NCBI RefSeq assembly: GCF_008831285.2
Contig: NC_045142.1
Location: 24,303,300-24,367,299 of the forward strand
Source of the DNA: Nymphaea colorata
Taxonomy: Eukaryota > Streptophyta > Magnoliopsida > Nymphaeales > Nymphaeaceae
Reading direction: 5' to 3'
Length of the DNA: 64,000 nucleotides
Shown: piece by piece, positions 36,651-58,300 of the stretch
Position numbering within the stretch: position 1 is the stretch's first letter
How the letters are laid out: every line of letters begins with the position of its first letter
Position numbers and translations under genes: made by a program
Notes under the pieces: model-generated
The model's database searches: none
The model's input: only the letters and a program-made list of their open reading frames with translations
Told to the model about the DNA's origin: nothing

Positions 36651-39239
36651 ATGTGTGGCCCATGGAAGCAACAGACCACAGGGATAAGAGAGAGAGAGAG
36701 TCCACAATAAAACTGTGACCCATGGAAGTAAGTAATAGAAAAAGATAAAAGGAGGAATCTACGCCAAGAAAATGTCTGGAGAACGAACACTCGGACTCCA
36801 TGAGAAAGGAGTCAACTGCTCATAAATTAGTTGATATCACTAGCCAAAAAATAAGATCGGCATGTATAATTTAACTTTCGCATTTTTTTTTAGCAAAATG
36901 GTCGTTTCTTGGGGCGAAGGAAGGTGTGGGTTATGTGTGGATAACAATAAAAACTTTTTAATTTTATATTTAATATTTCTAAGTAATTTTTCTTATTTAC
37001 GTATTGGCGCTCTTTAAAATTTTAAAATTTTATGCTTAGAGACACTTAGCAAGATTCTCCTGGCTCTGCCCTTGCTTATATGTCACATTGCAACCTATTT
37101 GATCTCTTAATAATTCCCCTACTTTGATCTGCAAGTGTATCGTTGCTTCCATTATAGTAATATTTTGATCATGGTTATGTAACTAAGAAAAATAAAGCCG
37201 CTATAACTTTCTTCATGACATGCAAAGGAAAATCAGAAAGAGAAACGAAAAAAAAAAAGAAGAAAGATCGCTTCATCTTCTTCCAAGCACCATACTAGTT
37301 TCATATGATGCTCCATCTCCATTACCAAGGAAAAAGGATTACCATTTTATGCCAATTTATTGTACCTTGACTTTTTTTTTTTTTTTTAAACAAGAAGTTG
37401 TCCTCCTGCACAAAGGTAAAATGATCAGCCAAATGAAGATCATGAACTGCTCAGCCAGCCACGTAGCGAGGACATGACCGGATCATCATTAGTGTCAGCC
37501 GTTGGTTCAATTTTTGCAGACATCAAAACTTCTTATGCGAGAGAAGTTTGGTGCAACAAACGACAGTCAGTATTTGTTTTGTAAAACTTTAATTTTTTGT
37601 ACTGCAAAAAAGAATATTGATATGCAAGTTAAAGCATACCAAAAACGTTTTATCGAAAATACCGAAAATAAACTTATACCTTCATAAGGGAAAGGGTGTT
37701 TGACCTTCTCATTTAATGGTATGATGAAAAATTTTTCCTACACACCCAACAAGATATAGCCCTGAAAGTAGAAATATTAGTGTACAAGTTTTTACAACAA
37801 AGTCTCTTGACTTGAGTGCAGTCTTCCGCTGACAAAAAAAAGAAAAAAAAAAAGAAAAGAAAAGGAATCTTCTTTGGCTAAAAGGTAGAGATGATATTGC
37901 AGAGATAATATTGCAGTAGGGTTCAGAAGGGATCCACCATCTTGCAAAAGATCCTTTGTTAATTGAAGTCTCAATCAGGACCGGCCACCAAGTCTTGTAC
38001 TCTTCATGAACTTCCTTTGCTTTTCTTCTCGTTTCGCATTCTCTTACTGTTCTTCGTCTACGATGCCATACATCATCAAATTTGGCTTATTTCGCCATTT
38101 CTACATCTTAATAACTCAAGGAGAGAATTCCAACAACACCTTATTAATTGCCAAATTAAATTGTCAAAGAGATCTACAATCTCCACCATCCATTAGGTTG
38201 ATCAAACGTGCATTGGAAGGGAGAGGACAAGACATGCCTTTTAAGATAGAATTCCAGTCGTCATGCTAAGCCACGATGATCGGAACCCAAGCAGGGTTGA
38301 CCTTAGAACAATGCTCAAGAGACAACACTTGAAAGAAGAGTTTGATAAGAAAAACATTGTGTTCCCAAAATACATGTTTCTACAACACATCTTTCAAGAA
38401 CATATGCAACAAATACAATATAATTTTGTCCAATATCTGATTGCGCAATTTAAGAACAATATCTACATAAATCACACCATGTTTTCTAAAACAATAACGT
38501 GGTGTTCTACTATTGTGTGCTTTAAGAACATAATATTCTTCTCAATAAACGCCTTTGAAGGTATTCTTGCTCAGATCCTTAGAAGAGAACCTTGAACCTC
38601 ATTTGGGCTCTATGATGACGGAATAGATTTGCTTTGAGAACCCCAAACAACTAAAAAGTTAATATTTTGTAAATGTTCTTTCAGAACCAACAGAAATAAA
38701 GGATTAAAATTTTAATCTGAAAAGAAAAACTTCTACTTTTGAAGTAGGGAAAACATGCTCCAGTTTGAATACACTATAAAGCCAAGCAAGAATCTTGAGC
38801 ATAGTCCAGTAAACAGCACCACCCACAGTGGAAACATCTAAGATCAGACCGAGCTGATGATCCAAGCGGAATTCCATCTAGAAACTTCTTCCCTCATGAC
38901 TTCAGAAGTAGCTCCACTCTTCTATTCTTTCTAGTACCACAGTTAGGTCTGTCAAACATTAATAGATTTATCTGGTATCCTGTTCAAACTTACAGATTTG
39001 GCGAATCCACCAGGAACATCAGAATACGGTCAATATCAAAGTCAGTACAGGTTTTCCCTGACCAATCCAATGGTTATCAGAATCTTATTAGATCACTAAT
39101 TTCTGTATCTTGAACACAATAAGGTGCTCATAGCAAATAATGATATTTTATTGAGCTCTTATAACTCATTTTAATGACAAACAAGTCATCAAGAATGTTC
39201 ACATCTGTTAAGTGGGAACAATGAAAATGCAAGAGGAGA

Positions 39240-49029
<9,790 letters not shown>

Positions 49030-49843
49030 CTCTCTCTCTCCTCCCCCCTCTCTGTCTCCCTCCCTCCCTCCTTAATTCCGGTTGACTATCCCACGGATGA
49101 CGCTTCTGTTTTATGATTTTCACAGTTTTCTAATTCAGGCTCCCTCCTTCTCTCTCCCTCTCGATAAAAAGGACGTGACACGTCGACTCCGACGATGCAT
49201 GAGAGCAACAGACGATGGCCGTCCGATGCGCAGAGACGGACGTCATTCCCTTCTTTTTGAGATGGAGAGGAGAGACTCTCTCTCCTCCTTAACAAGGAAT
49301 TTAATAATAAATAAGAATGGTGGAAACGGAAAAGGAATGTGGAGTTAAAAAGACTAAGACATTTTTCCTTAAAGATCCTTTCTTTTTTTTTAATTTTAAA
49401 AATGATATTTTGGTTCTATCCAAAATTTTAAAAAATATTCAAAATTTAAAAAAAACTTTACTTCGGTTCCTTTCATAAATTTTTTTTAGCTTCGCCCTTC
49501 AATGACAATATGGAATCCCAAAACTTTCATGATCAGTAAAGTAAAGTAGAGTAGCGTTCTAGATGTTGAAGTGAGAATTTCGTGCCAATACCTGAGTTGG
49601 GACAGAAGACAAGGATTTGAAATCTAATATAAAAGCAAATAAGAGAGTTTCTAGTATCTATGGACTTGGTCACACACATCTTATCATCGGATACGAGATC
49701 CCAAACTTAATTAAATCCTTGGAGAAAATCAAGGGATTGTACTTAATAAGTTCTAATTTAGTTTCTCAAATCTTATCCTTATCTTAATTCCTATGGAAAC
49801 AGAAACAAGGATATTGAAGACCAAGGTTTAATTATTTAACATT
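49030..49843. other. galactokinase 5' flank
   Basis: The first 45 bases beyond the start codon are nearly pure purine on the sense (minus) strand, a GA-rich leader. Further upstream is GC-moderate sequence up to about 49300, then AT-rich DNA with a decayed repeat near 49400-49500 ending AGCTTCGCCC. No gene is supported. Confidence 0.5.
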
Positions 49844-50248
49844 GCTCAAGCTCGAGCAGCTCGATTCGGTAGTTACGTGTTGAGTTTGAGCTCGACTCAA
49901 CTCAATTAAGGCTCGAAAAACTCGTCTGAAATATGGACTACTACTTTGCTATAAATCAAGCTTGACTCGATTAAGACTCAACAAACTTGAACAAGATTTT
50001 GTAAAAACTTACATAATTAATTAACGTCAATCTATCGGGTTTTTAATTAAAAAAACGAGTCCGATATTTAGAAAATCACTACGCATCATTTTCGAGCGAA
50101 GTCGAACTCTAACAGTTTGAGTTAAGTAAACTCGAACTCAACTTGATTATTTGAACGAGTCGGCTCATGAACTCGAGCTCGACTCATTAAACAAATGACT
50201 CGGCTCAAACTCATTTATGAGTCGAGCTCTACTCGTTGTTCACCCCTA
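49844..50248 (+). repeat. hAT-like miniature element, copy 4, left end truncated
   Basis: Carries the family interior, including the AT-rich core near 49990-50095 (TTAATTAACGTCAATCTATC), and an intact right end CGTTGTTCACCCCTA. The left AGGGGTG terminus is missing; sequence begins abruptly at GCTCAAGCTCGAGC. Confidence 0.7.
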
Positions 50249-50249
50249 C

Positions 50250-53108
50250 CGACCACCTTCTCATTGGAACATCATGTATCATTACAACAGTAACTTTTTT
50301 TGCTTAGAAAAAAAAAATCTATCATTTTATGAATTTTAATTAATTAAAACAATTATCAGTCAGCCTTTATCTACAACTTCGGTGGGGATTGAGGAAGTGG
50401 TAAAGAGAATTTCGGAAGAAAAGCAAAGGTGTAAAATATAAATCCTGCATTATATATTTAAATGAGAACGCTAGAGCCAGCGCGGCTGCCGTGCAGACTT
50501 CCACTTTCACGTGATCTTTCGTCCCCATCCGACCCAAGGGGAACAGATGCGGGTCCCGCACCTCGTTACTCCCTCACAGAGCGCCTGGTCCCACCATAAT
50601 TCAAAGTCTTGAGGAGGATAAGATCCTTCTGGATCGAATCAGTTTTAATTTTTATATCGGTTTTGATTCGATCCTACATATATAGAAACCAGATCATTAG
50701 GTGAGAAACAAAAAGCAAACTCTTTAATTTTTTGTTAAAAAATTATTTTATAAATAAAAACTATTTTGATATGAAACAACCAAGTTGTTTTTATGAAAAA
50801 TATTAATTTTTTTTAATCAAAATGTTGATGTTATGGAAGCCATTCATTTTTGCTTATTATAAAAACATTGTTAAAGTCCAAAAAATGGTAAACTTAATGT
50901 ATGTTTTCAAATCAATGTATCCTTAAGATCATATCGGTTTGCAAAAAAAGAAAAAAAAAATTAGCATATCATGTTTAAATGATTTGGTTTTTGTCCCTAA
51001 CCTAGGTTTATACCAATTTTCATATATGTAGGGGGAGAGAGACAGAGAAAGATGGGTAATTGAGAGACAAAAGCTAGACATACTAAAATTCATTATTAAA
51101 ATGCCTTTTTAATGCAATCTAAGCTTATGGTTATGATATGAAGACTGATTTTATTAGAGACATGTATTAAGTTAGTAATTTTTTACTTTAATAATATTTT
51201 TTCATAATAAAAAACTGATTGTCTCATATAGCGTCTAAATTTTGATAGTAGAAAAGTCAATTTCTTTTACAAAAGTTACTTGAATTGAAACATGATTGAC
51301 ATCGAATTACTGTTTATCAACACATTAGGATGTTCACATTTTATTTACAATAATTTTATTTTATTTGCAATCATTTTTAACACAAAATTAAGATGTCTGG
51401 TTTTTGTTTCTTATATATATAAAATATAAATCATTCAAGTTTCAGATAAAAGTTTTCAAAGGAAGCAAGGAAAAAAAATGATCAAAAGCATGCTGATACA
51501 ATCAAAATATATATGCCAAAAGCAAAACTACTTATATTGAGCTTCTGAAAAAGTGGTCGAAGGTAGTTTTTTTTTTAATATTGAAAATCCAAAACTATGA
51601 CATATAAAAAGGGCGTTTGACTAGATTTTGTTTTTATAGGTTAGAAGATCTATTTCTTAACACAGTTTTATATGTTTGAGCGTGAAAATAGGGGAGGGGA
51701 GAGGGAGTGTGTGTGTGTAAGAGAGAGGGAGGGAGGGAGGGAGAGAGAGAGTGTGTGTGTGTGTGAGTGTGTGAAATAGAGAGAGAGAAAAACGATAAAT
51801 TTGGAATGCATAATAAAATTTGAAGACAAAAAGTTTCCTAAATACAAAAATAAGCCGCAAAAAAGCAAAACAAAAGAATGAAATATACAAAAAAAAAAAT
51901 AACACAATAAAGTAGAGTAAGTGGGGAAGATGAGAGAAAGTTGATAGATAAACCAGTAGAATCACACATCAACAAGCAAGTGAAGAGTATTCTAGCAAGT
52001 GAAGAGCATCCTCCAGTCAATCTGATAATGAGGAGGTGGTCCTCAAGACCCTATTGTTGATATCTTTTTAAAATATAACAAATTAATTATATATATATAA
52101 CACTGGCCAGTTTGGATTTCCATTCACTCCATACTCCATAATGGTCTCTCTCTTCTACAGACAGAATTATGATGTTGGCTGATTAGGGCGGCTGTACAAT
52201 TAAAGGATCAACGTTTTAATTTCAAAAAGATGCCATATTTTTTTTTGGAGTCGTGCAAATCACAGGCTTTTTATTAAAGGTCAAGCAGTGGCCACGTTAA
52301 AAACTCAAAACCAATAAACAGCGAATTACGTGAATGAGTTTTCCATCTATTTGTATTAAATAACTACGTTTCATCTGCACAATGTGCACATCTAAGAATT
52401 GTATAGGAGTTATAAGTTTTTACACCTGGAAATTACATCTGCCGAGTTCCAACGTTTGAAGAAAAAGAAAAAAGTTTTTTAAATGCAATTGCGTCAGTTG
52501 CCGCTACAATTATTTTACATTGTATCAGATTCAGATTAGCTAAAATACATCTTAAAAGCTAAAAGATATATTCTATATTATATTTGCTACCACAATATGG
52601 TTCACGCTTGTGGCTAGTAAAATAATTAAAACGAAAGCAATAACCCAATTTTTGGCAAAATTACATGCTTCTCTCGAGTTTCAAGTACAAACATGCTTTT
52701 AATATCTCTTCCAAGGAGAAGCTTTTTTTTTCTTTGGTGAGAATATATAAAAATTACTATAGGCAAGCTAAAAGAGTCAAAATAAGTCATCCCCATGTGC
52801 AATGTGAGTATTATATTACCGATTTGGTGCGAGTTTGGTCATTGCATAGGAATATGGTTCTAACATACACCGGAATTGGAAGTTAGCTGGTTTAGAATAT
52901 GCTGGGAATGATTGCCAATCTCGAGGCCATGAGGATTAATATATAAAAAGCTGGTACTGGAACGTATTTCGAGACAAACCAATGAAAGATCCACTTTATG
53001 CACATGCTGGATTCAGATCCACATAGCTTGATCCTATTTGTTTTAGAATCTGTAATGTTCTTTAGTTTTACTATTAGTGTGCATGTCAGAAGACTCAGAA
53101 CTCAGAAG
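50250..53108. other. gene-free stretch
   Basis: A moderately GC-rich patch at about 50460-50600 includes TTCACGTGATC, a G-box core, but no gene follows in either direction. A purine/GT-rich simple-sequence run lies at about 51690-51790. The rest is AT-rich. Open frames up to 102 codons over the simple repeats are artefacts. Confidence 0.5.
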
Positions 53109-53116
53109 GCTGGGGT

Positions 53117-53701
53117 TAGGAAATATACAACGAGTCGAGCGAACTTCCTCATATAAGCTTAGGTCGAGCTCGAGTTAAAAAATTCGAGTCAAGTTCGAGT
53201 TACACAAGCTCGACTCGTTTAAACTTGACTCCGTTCATTTGTTTTTTCAGTTCTCATGTTTTGTCTTTTGACTCGCACCCTTTTTATTTTTCATTCTCTC
53301 TCTCTCTCTCTCATTCTTCTTCTTCTTCCCACCTCCCCTTTCTATCCGGTTGTAACCACAAGTCACGAACCAGGCAATACTTTTTTGGTTTCAACGTTAG
53401 GTTGAGTGAATCAGTGTATAATTGATTATTAATGTAAACAATGAAATCTAGGTTGGTACTCTTCACACTGTTTTTTGATGAACAATTTATGTTTTAAAGA
53501 AGAGCAACCGAATAATATTGCAGAAGTTTTTTTTTTCTCATAGCTTAAAGAAGATGAAGATTATTATTCGTTGATGAGCTTAAACGAGTCGAGCTTGAGC
53601 TCACACTCGATTAACCGAGTTAGCTCGAGCTGAACATATGTGAGTTGAGTGGAGTTCGAGCTGGCTCAGCTGAGGCTCAACTAACTCATTGAACATTCCT
53701 A
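53117..53701. repeat. second-type TIR miniature element with 8-bp target duplication
   Basis: Left end TAGGAAATATACAACGAGT and right end ACTCATTGAACATTCCTA are imperfect inverted repeats. Flanks are GCTGGGGT (53109-53116) and ATTGGGGT (53702-53709), matching at 6 of 8 positions. The interior near both ends is TCGAGCTCGAG-rich; the middle has a (CT)n run at about 53296-53312 and CTTCTT repeats. Related in composition to the AGGGGTG family but with different termini; hAT-like by duplication length. Confidence 0.65.
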
Positions 53702-53709
53702 ATTGGGGT

Positions 53710-55204
53710 TCAGTTTAGGGGCGAAACCAGGATTTTTTTCAGGAGTAGGTCAAACCATCCGCGGGTCGGGCCAAGAGGAGCGACGGTAGGGCCAAGAGAA
53801 AGAATGAGTCAGGCCAAACTAAAAAAATTTGATTTTCTTTTTTTTTCTTCTGGGCTCACCCGGGCCATGGCCCACGCGCCCGCTTTCTTACTTCGAGCTA
53901 ATCTGGTTCAGAGTCGGGTTTGGCTCAAGATCTGTTTCTTAGAACTCGAGCACGGCTCCATGTAGCTTAACATCCATTCTTAACATGTTAATAGTCCTAA
54001 GTATCCCTACCATGAGTAGAGGCTTCTTGTTTTTAGTGACCAGTTTGCTATGCACTTAGCTGATCCAAACAAGATCTATTTGTATATCCCTAGTCCATAG
54101 AGAGCCCAATTCATTTACCACTTGGTTGAACGAAGTCATAAATATCGGGAGAGTTTCGATGGTCTGATTTTTTCGTAGCTGTACATATCTATACAAAATG
54201 GATTTTTTTCAAAAATATTATGCTGCGTGGCATTAAGTAATTTTTTACTATGTAAGAGTGAGCACTGGGCCGAGGACCTGTCGGGCTTTCGAACCCCAGA
54301 CCGACCTGTGAAAGTGGCCTCGAGCTGGCCTGGGACCGACATGAAATCGGGCTGGGCCGAATTAAAAAATATCATTAATTATAAATATATATTTCATACA
54401 TTTTTCTTTATATAAAGCACTCAAGTAGGCCGGGGGCCAACAAGTCGGCCTTGGATTAGCTAAAAACATAATTATAAGAAACCAGGTCCAAGTCCAGAAC
54501 ATCCAAGAAAAGTATAAAACCCGAGACTGCACTCAACCCTCTTGTGACCCTACAAGGTTAATGGTCAAATCTCAGTTGGATCTGGACCGAGGCCCGAGCT
54601 TTTGGCTGAACCCTATCTTGATCAACCAGCGTTGTTTGTTGTTAATAACTGGGCCAGATCGAATTACGTAGAATGGGCCAGATCCAAATTTACCAAAATA
54701 AGGTTTTCCATTTTTCTAATTTTACTGTAAAATTGTAGATATTATTTAGAATTCGAATTGGGCTCCATCCGCTATGAAATCTACTAGATCTTACTTATCT
54801 AGTAAATTTACATTCTTAAAGTCAGCTCAGTCAAATATCCTGAACTCGATGAACAAGTTCAGTACATGCGATCAGATCCGAGTCAAAATCTGACCTGTTG
54901 ACATCTCTCGCACGGAGAATAAAAGAAGATGAACAAAAATGGAGAAAAAAAAGGAGAATAAGAGGCAAGAACTCAACTACTCGGGATAAAAGCAATTGAA
55001 TATTGATTATCATTCTATGTGAGAATTAAAACAACTGAATGGTCAGTGAACTACGAGGCTTCTTTCCCAATCTTTTCTACTACCAGGGAAGGAGAAGCGC
55101 CAAAACTTAAGAAATTTTTGTGGGTTGAGGATAGAACTCCTCAACCATCTAAATTTTGAGATACTGTGTTTCATTATAAGCAAGTTGGTATTTTTTCTTG
55201 TACC
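53710..55204. other. gene-free stretch with GGCC-rich repeat
   Basis: At about 54250-54620 there is a block of CTGGGCCGA, CGGGCTGGGCCG and ACCGAGGCCCGAG words, probably a decayed miniature element like the one at 3079. A related GGGTCGGGCC block lies at about 53755-53890. No gene is supported. Confidence 0.5.
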
Positions 55205-55327
55205 TTACATGTTTGGTCCTCTTGAGATGAGGATGTCTCCGTATGGCTGCCCCTGATCTGCAACTATAAAGCCATTTGAAGCCATGACTGCAATATAATC
55301 ACCATCATATATTGTATATCATTAAAC

Positions 55328-55364
<37 letters not shown>

Positions 55365-58300
55365 CTTGGAGTGCGTATATACCACAGGTTTGGTAGAACA
55401 GTTTGGCTGCATTTTTTCGATCCATTCCGTATGTCAAATTGTTGAGGGACTCGATCGGGTTGGCACCTGGGGTGTCAAAGTGCTCCTTCAACCGCCTAAA
55501 TGCCCCACGATTTCAAATAATCAAGAGCACAATTTATAAGGCAAACTAAGATTAATGGCGAATAATTAAGCTGATGCCGATTTAAACTGGTTTTAGCATC
55601 AAAACAATTTTAAACAACTACTTTTTAATATTCAAAACCAGACTTTCATCAGTTGTTGATTATCAGACCAGGTTTTTTTTTAATGTTAAAACAAGATCGA
55701 AATATCCAACAACAGTTTAAAACATCTAACATACTTCAATATAAAAATAATAATCTGAAATATAAATAAACTAAAAAATTTGGTTTCTGAAATAGAATTA
55801 TTCTTGCAAACTCTGAACCGCAGAAATATTTTGACCCACAAAATACATAAAATGAATGCTGAACGAGGGCGAGTGACATTACGATACAATTGTGTGAGTG
55901 ACTCTGGATACGGAGAGGGCAGGCATTCCTGGTGCTTTCTTTGGCGTTTGGGTCGGCGCTGTCTCCTCCAGCAAGTGATCCACGTCCAAGTCTGCAAGAG
56001 AAGACCGGCAACATACATGGCATGATGATGAACATAGCTTTGATGGTGGTAGTATTTGTTGCTGTCTTATGATGATGATTCTCTTATGACATGGATGCAA
56101 CAATACGATAGTCCCAAGGTTAAACAGTTTCCTACCCATGGTGCCATGCTCGGATACCCTCTTGAGACGGTAATCAGTCTGAAATCGGGCTTCTTCATCA
56201 TAGTCTTCCATCACCTTCTCCAAACTGTTCATATGCCCACTTGCGGATGACTGTGCTTTTCTTTTCATGGTGTCTTTTCCAATGGATGATGAGTTCGACC
56301 CCCATGATCTAGACAAGAAAACTTCAATTAACCCCAAGCCATGCTAAAAAAAATTATGGACATCAGCAGCATGTTCACGCAACGAACCCCTTCTAACAAT
56401 ACATGTTTGGACATCAGAATAGCATGACCAAAATCCTGAACTTGAGTGGGCTTCAGGCTCTTAGCATCACTAAGTTCGTGCATTTATGTGCTTTCACTGC
56501 ATGAACTTCCTCAAGCAGATGATCATGATGACCATGCTCACGACATGCGCAAACTTCGCATACCTTGTTTCTTTCTCCGTTTGACGTGATCCGGAAATGG
56601 AGTGTTTATCCGAGCCATTGTCCATGGTTCCTATCATCCAATAAAAAAGCAAATTAGATTTATTTGTCATTTTCCAAACTTCATTGTGTTCTTTTTTTTT
56701 TTTCAAGCCTCAACCTTTCAGTCTTGGAAGTATCTTTATCCAAATAATTAATCTAGGAAATCGACTTGGTTACTCAGCCAAGAGAAAAAATAACCCTTTT
56801 TTGTGCTTATAGGTTTCATCTTTACATGCAAACAAGACAGCGTCGTAAATCTAATACTAGAAACATGAGTAACACCAGTTCCGTTTTGACACTATTTTTT
56901 TCAATTTGTGCAAAGAAAAAAAGAAGAAGGGAAAAAAGTGCAAGAGAGTGAAATAAAATAAATAGGTAGGGTGAAAATCACTTAGAAGACTAAGTTGGTT
57001 AACTATCACACACATACGTACTTACATATATATTGTTTTTCATTTGATAAAAATTAATGTAAAGTCATCCCTTTTAATGTGAAATTTCTCATCTATTTAA
57101 AACAAAGTAAATTTTACACATGGCAATGACTAAAACACTTTATATATATATATATATATATATAGAATGACTTGAACCAATTTTATCTTGAAACTGCTTT
57201 TTTAACTTCCTTTTTTCTATTACTATAGTATTTACCTTTCTCTGTCCTCCGTTTTCTCTTCTTTAAATCCTCTATACAATCATAATCTCCTAGTATTGGT
57301 GAATCTTGATATATATATATATATATGAAAGCATTTGAGTTATTAGGCCAAGAAGCGGACTTTGTTCGGATTTATAAAGGTTTTCCACTTGCCATGCCTT
57401 ATGTGTCAATTAACGAGACCAGACTGGGCCAGTTCCTAGCTTGGCTAAAAATAAATGGACATATATTTTTAAAAATTTTAAAGGGAAAATATTCATCTTT
57501 TAGCATGATTTAAAACAAAACGAACAGGAATGAGTATACCAGAATCCCACAGTGACATGCCATCAAATGGAAGAGGAGCCTCCGCGCGAAGTCTCTCCCT
57601 CTCGGAAACCTGAAGAACAGTTCCATTATCAGAATTACTTCAACACATTCATGATCAATATTTAGTTTTCCAATTTTCTCATTAAACCACACCAGAAAAC
57701 TACTAATGAATCGGTGACCAATTAAAAGAAAAGAGTAAGGTTGTTATGGAACACTGTTTTGCATATAATTATCGGTTACCATAGTGAATTAGCATGGGAA
57801 AAATTGCTCACATCAGATCCTGGTTCTTGTTGTGAGATTCTTCTGTGTAAGGATTGAGATGATGATAGTGGACCGCGTCGAGGAGGCGGTGACGACGGCT
57901 GTGGTGGCAGCGAACTTTTTTCTGTCACAAAAAAGCAGTTAAGTGAATGCGATGGGACAAGACAAATAGAGGATAAAAGAGAAAAATAAACAGGTAGACA
58001 AATTGATGTTTCTTTCGTCACTTTAGAAAACAAACCGGAAACTTCTCTAGTTGGTAGCTGCAAACATTTTCTCCAGAGCGCTAAAAGCGGAGGCGGATAC
58101 CAAATCTCTGAAGACGCACAATCCGGCTTGTACACAACACCCGTCATAGGTAATTCCATGAGCTTGCTGATTTTGATGAATGGTCGATAAATAGAGGACT
58201 GCAAAAGTGTCAAGAAATGCACTGCAAGGCATGAGCTCAATTTGTCTCTCCTTGTTAGCCATTCTTTCACATTTCAGATTCCCTTTTCAAGTTTTTATCC

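Larger units (their letters stand above)
31701..39239. other. gene-free, simple-repeat-dense region
   Basis: About 7.5 kb without a supportable gene. It holds (TA)n arrays at about 32761-32807, 33309-33346, 33503-33542, 33791-33879, 34421-34506, 35482-35528 and 36446-36528, a foldback element, a SINE, a local inverted repeat and a tandem duplication (listed separately). A 110-codon open frame at 38263-38595 is AT-rich and has no recognisable domain. The right end abuts the galactokinase 3' end. Confidence 0.55.

Noticed and set aside
38263-38595. 110-codon open frame downstream of galactokinase
   Set aside because: AT-rich, no family resemblance and no splice or promoter context.
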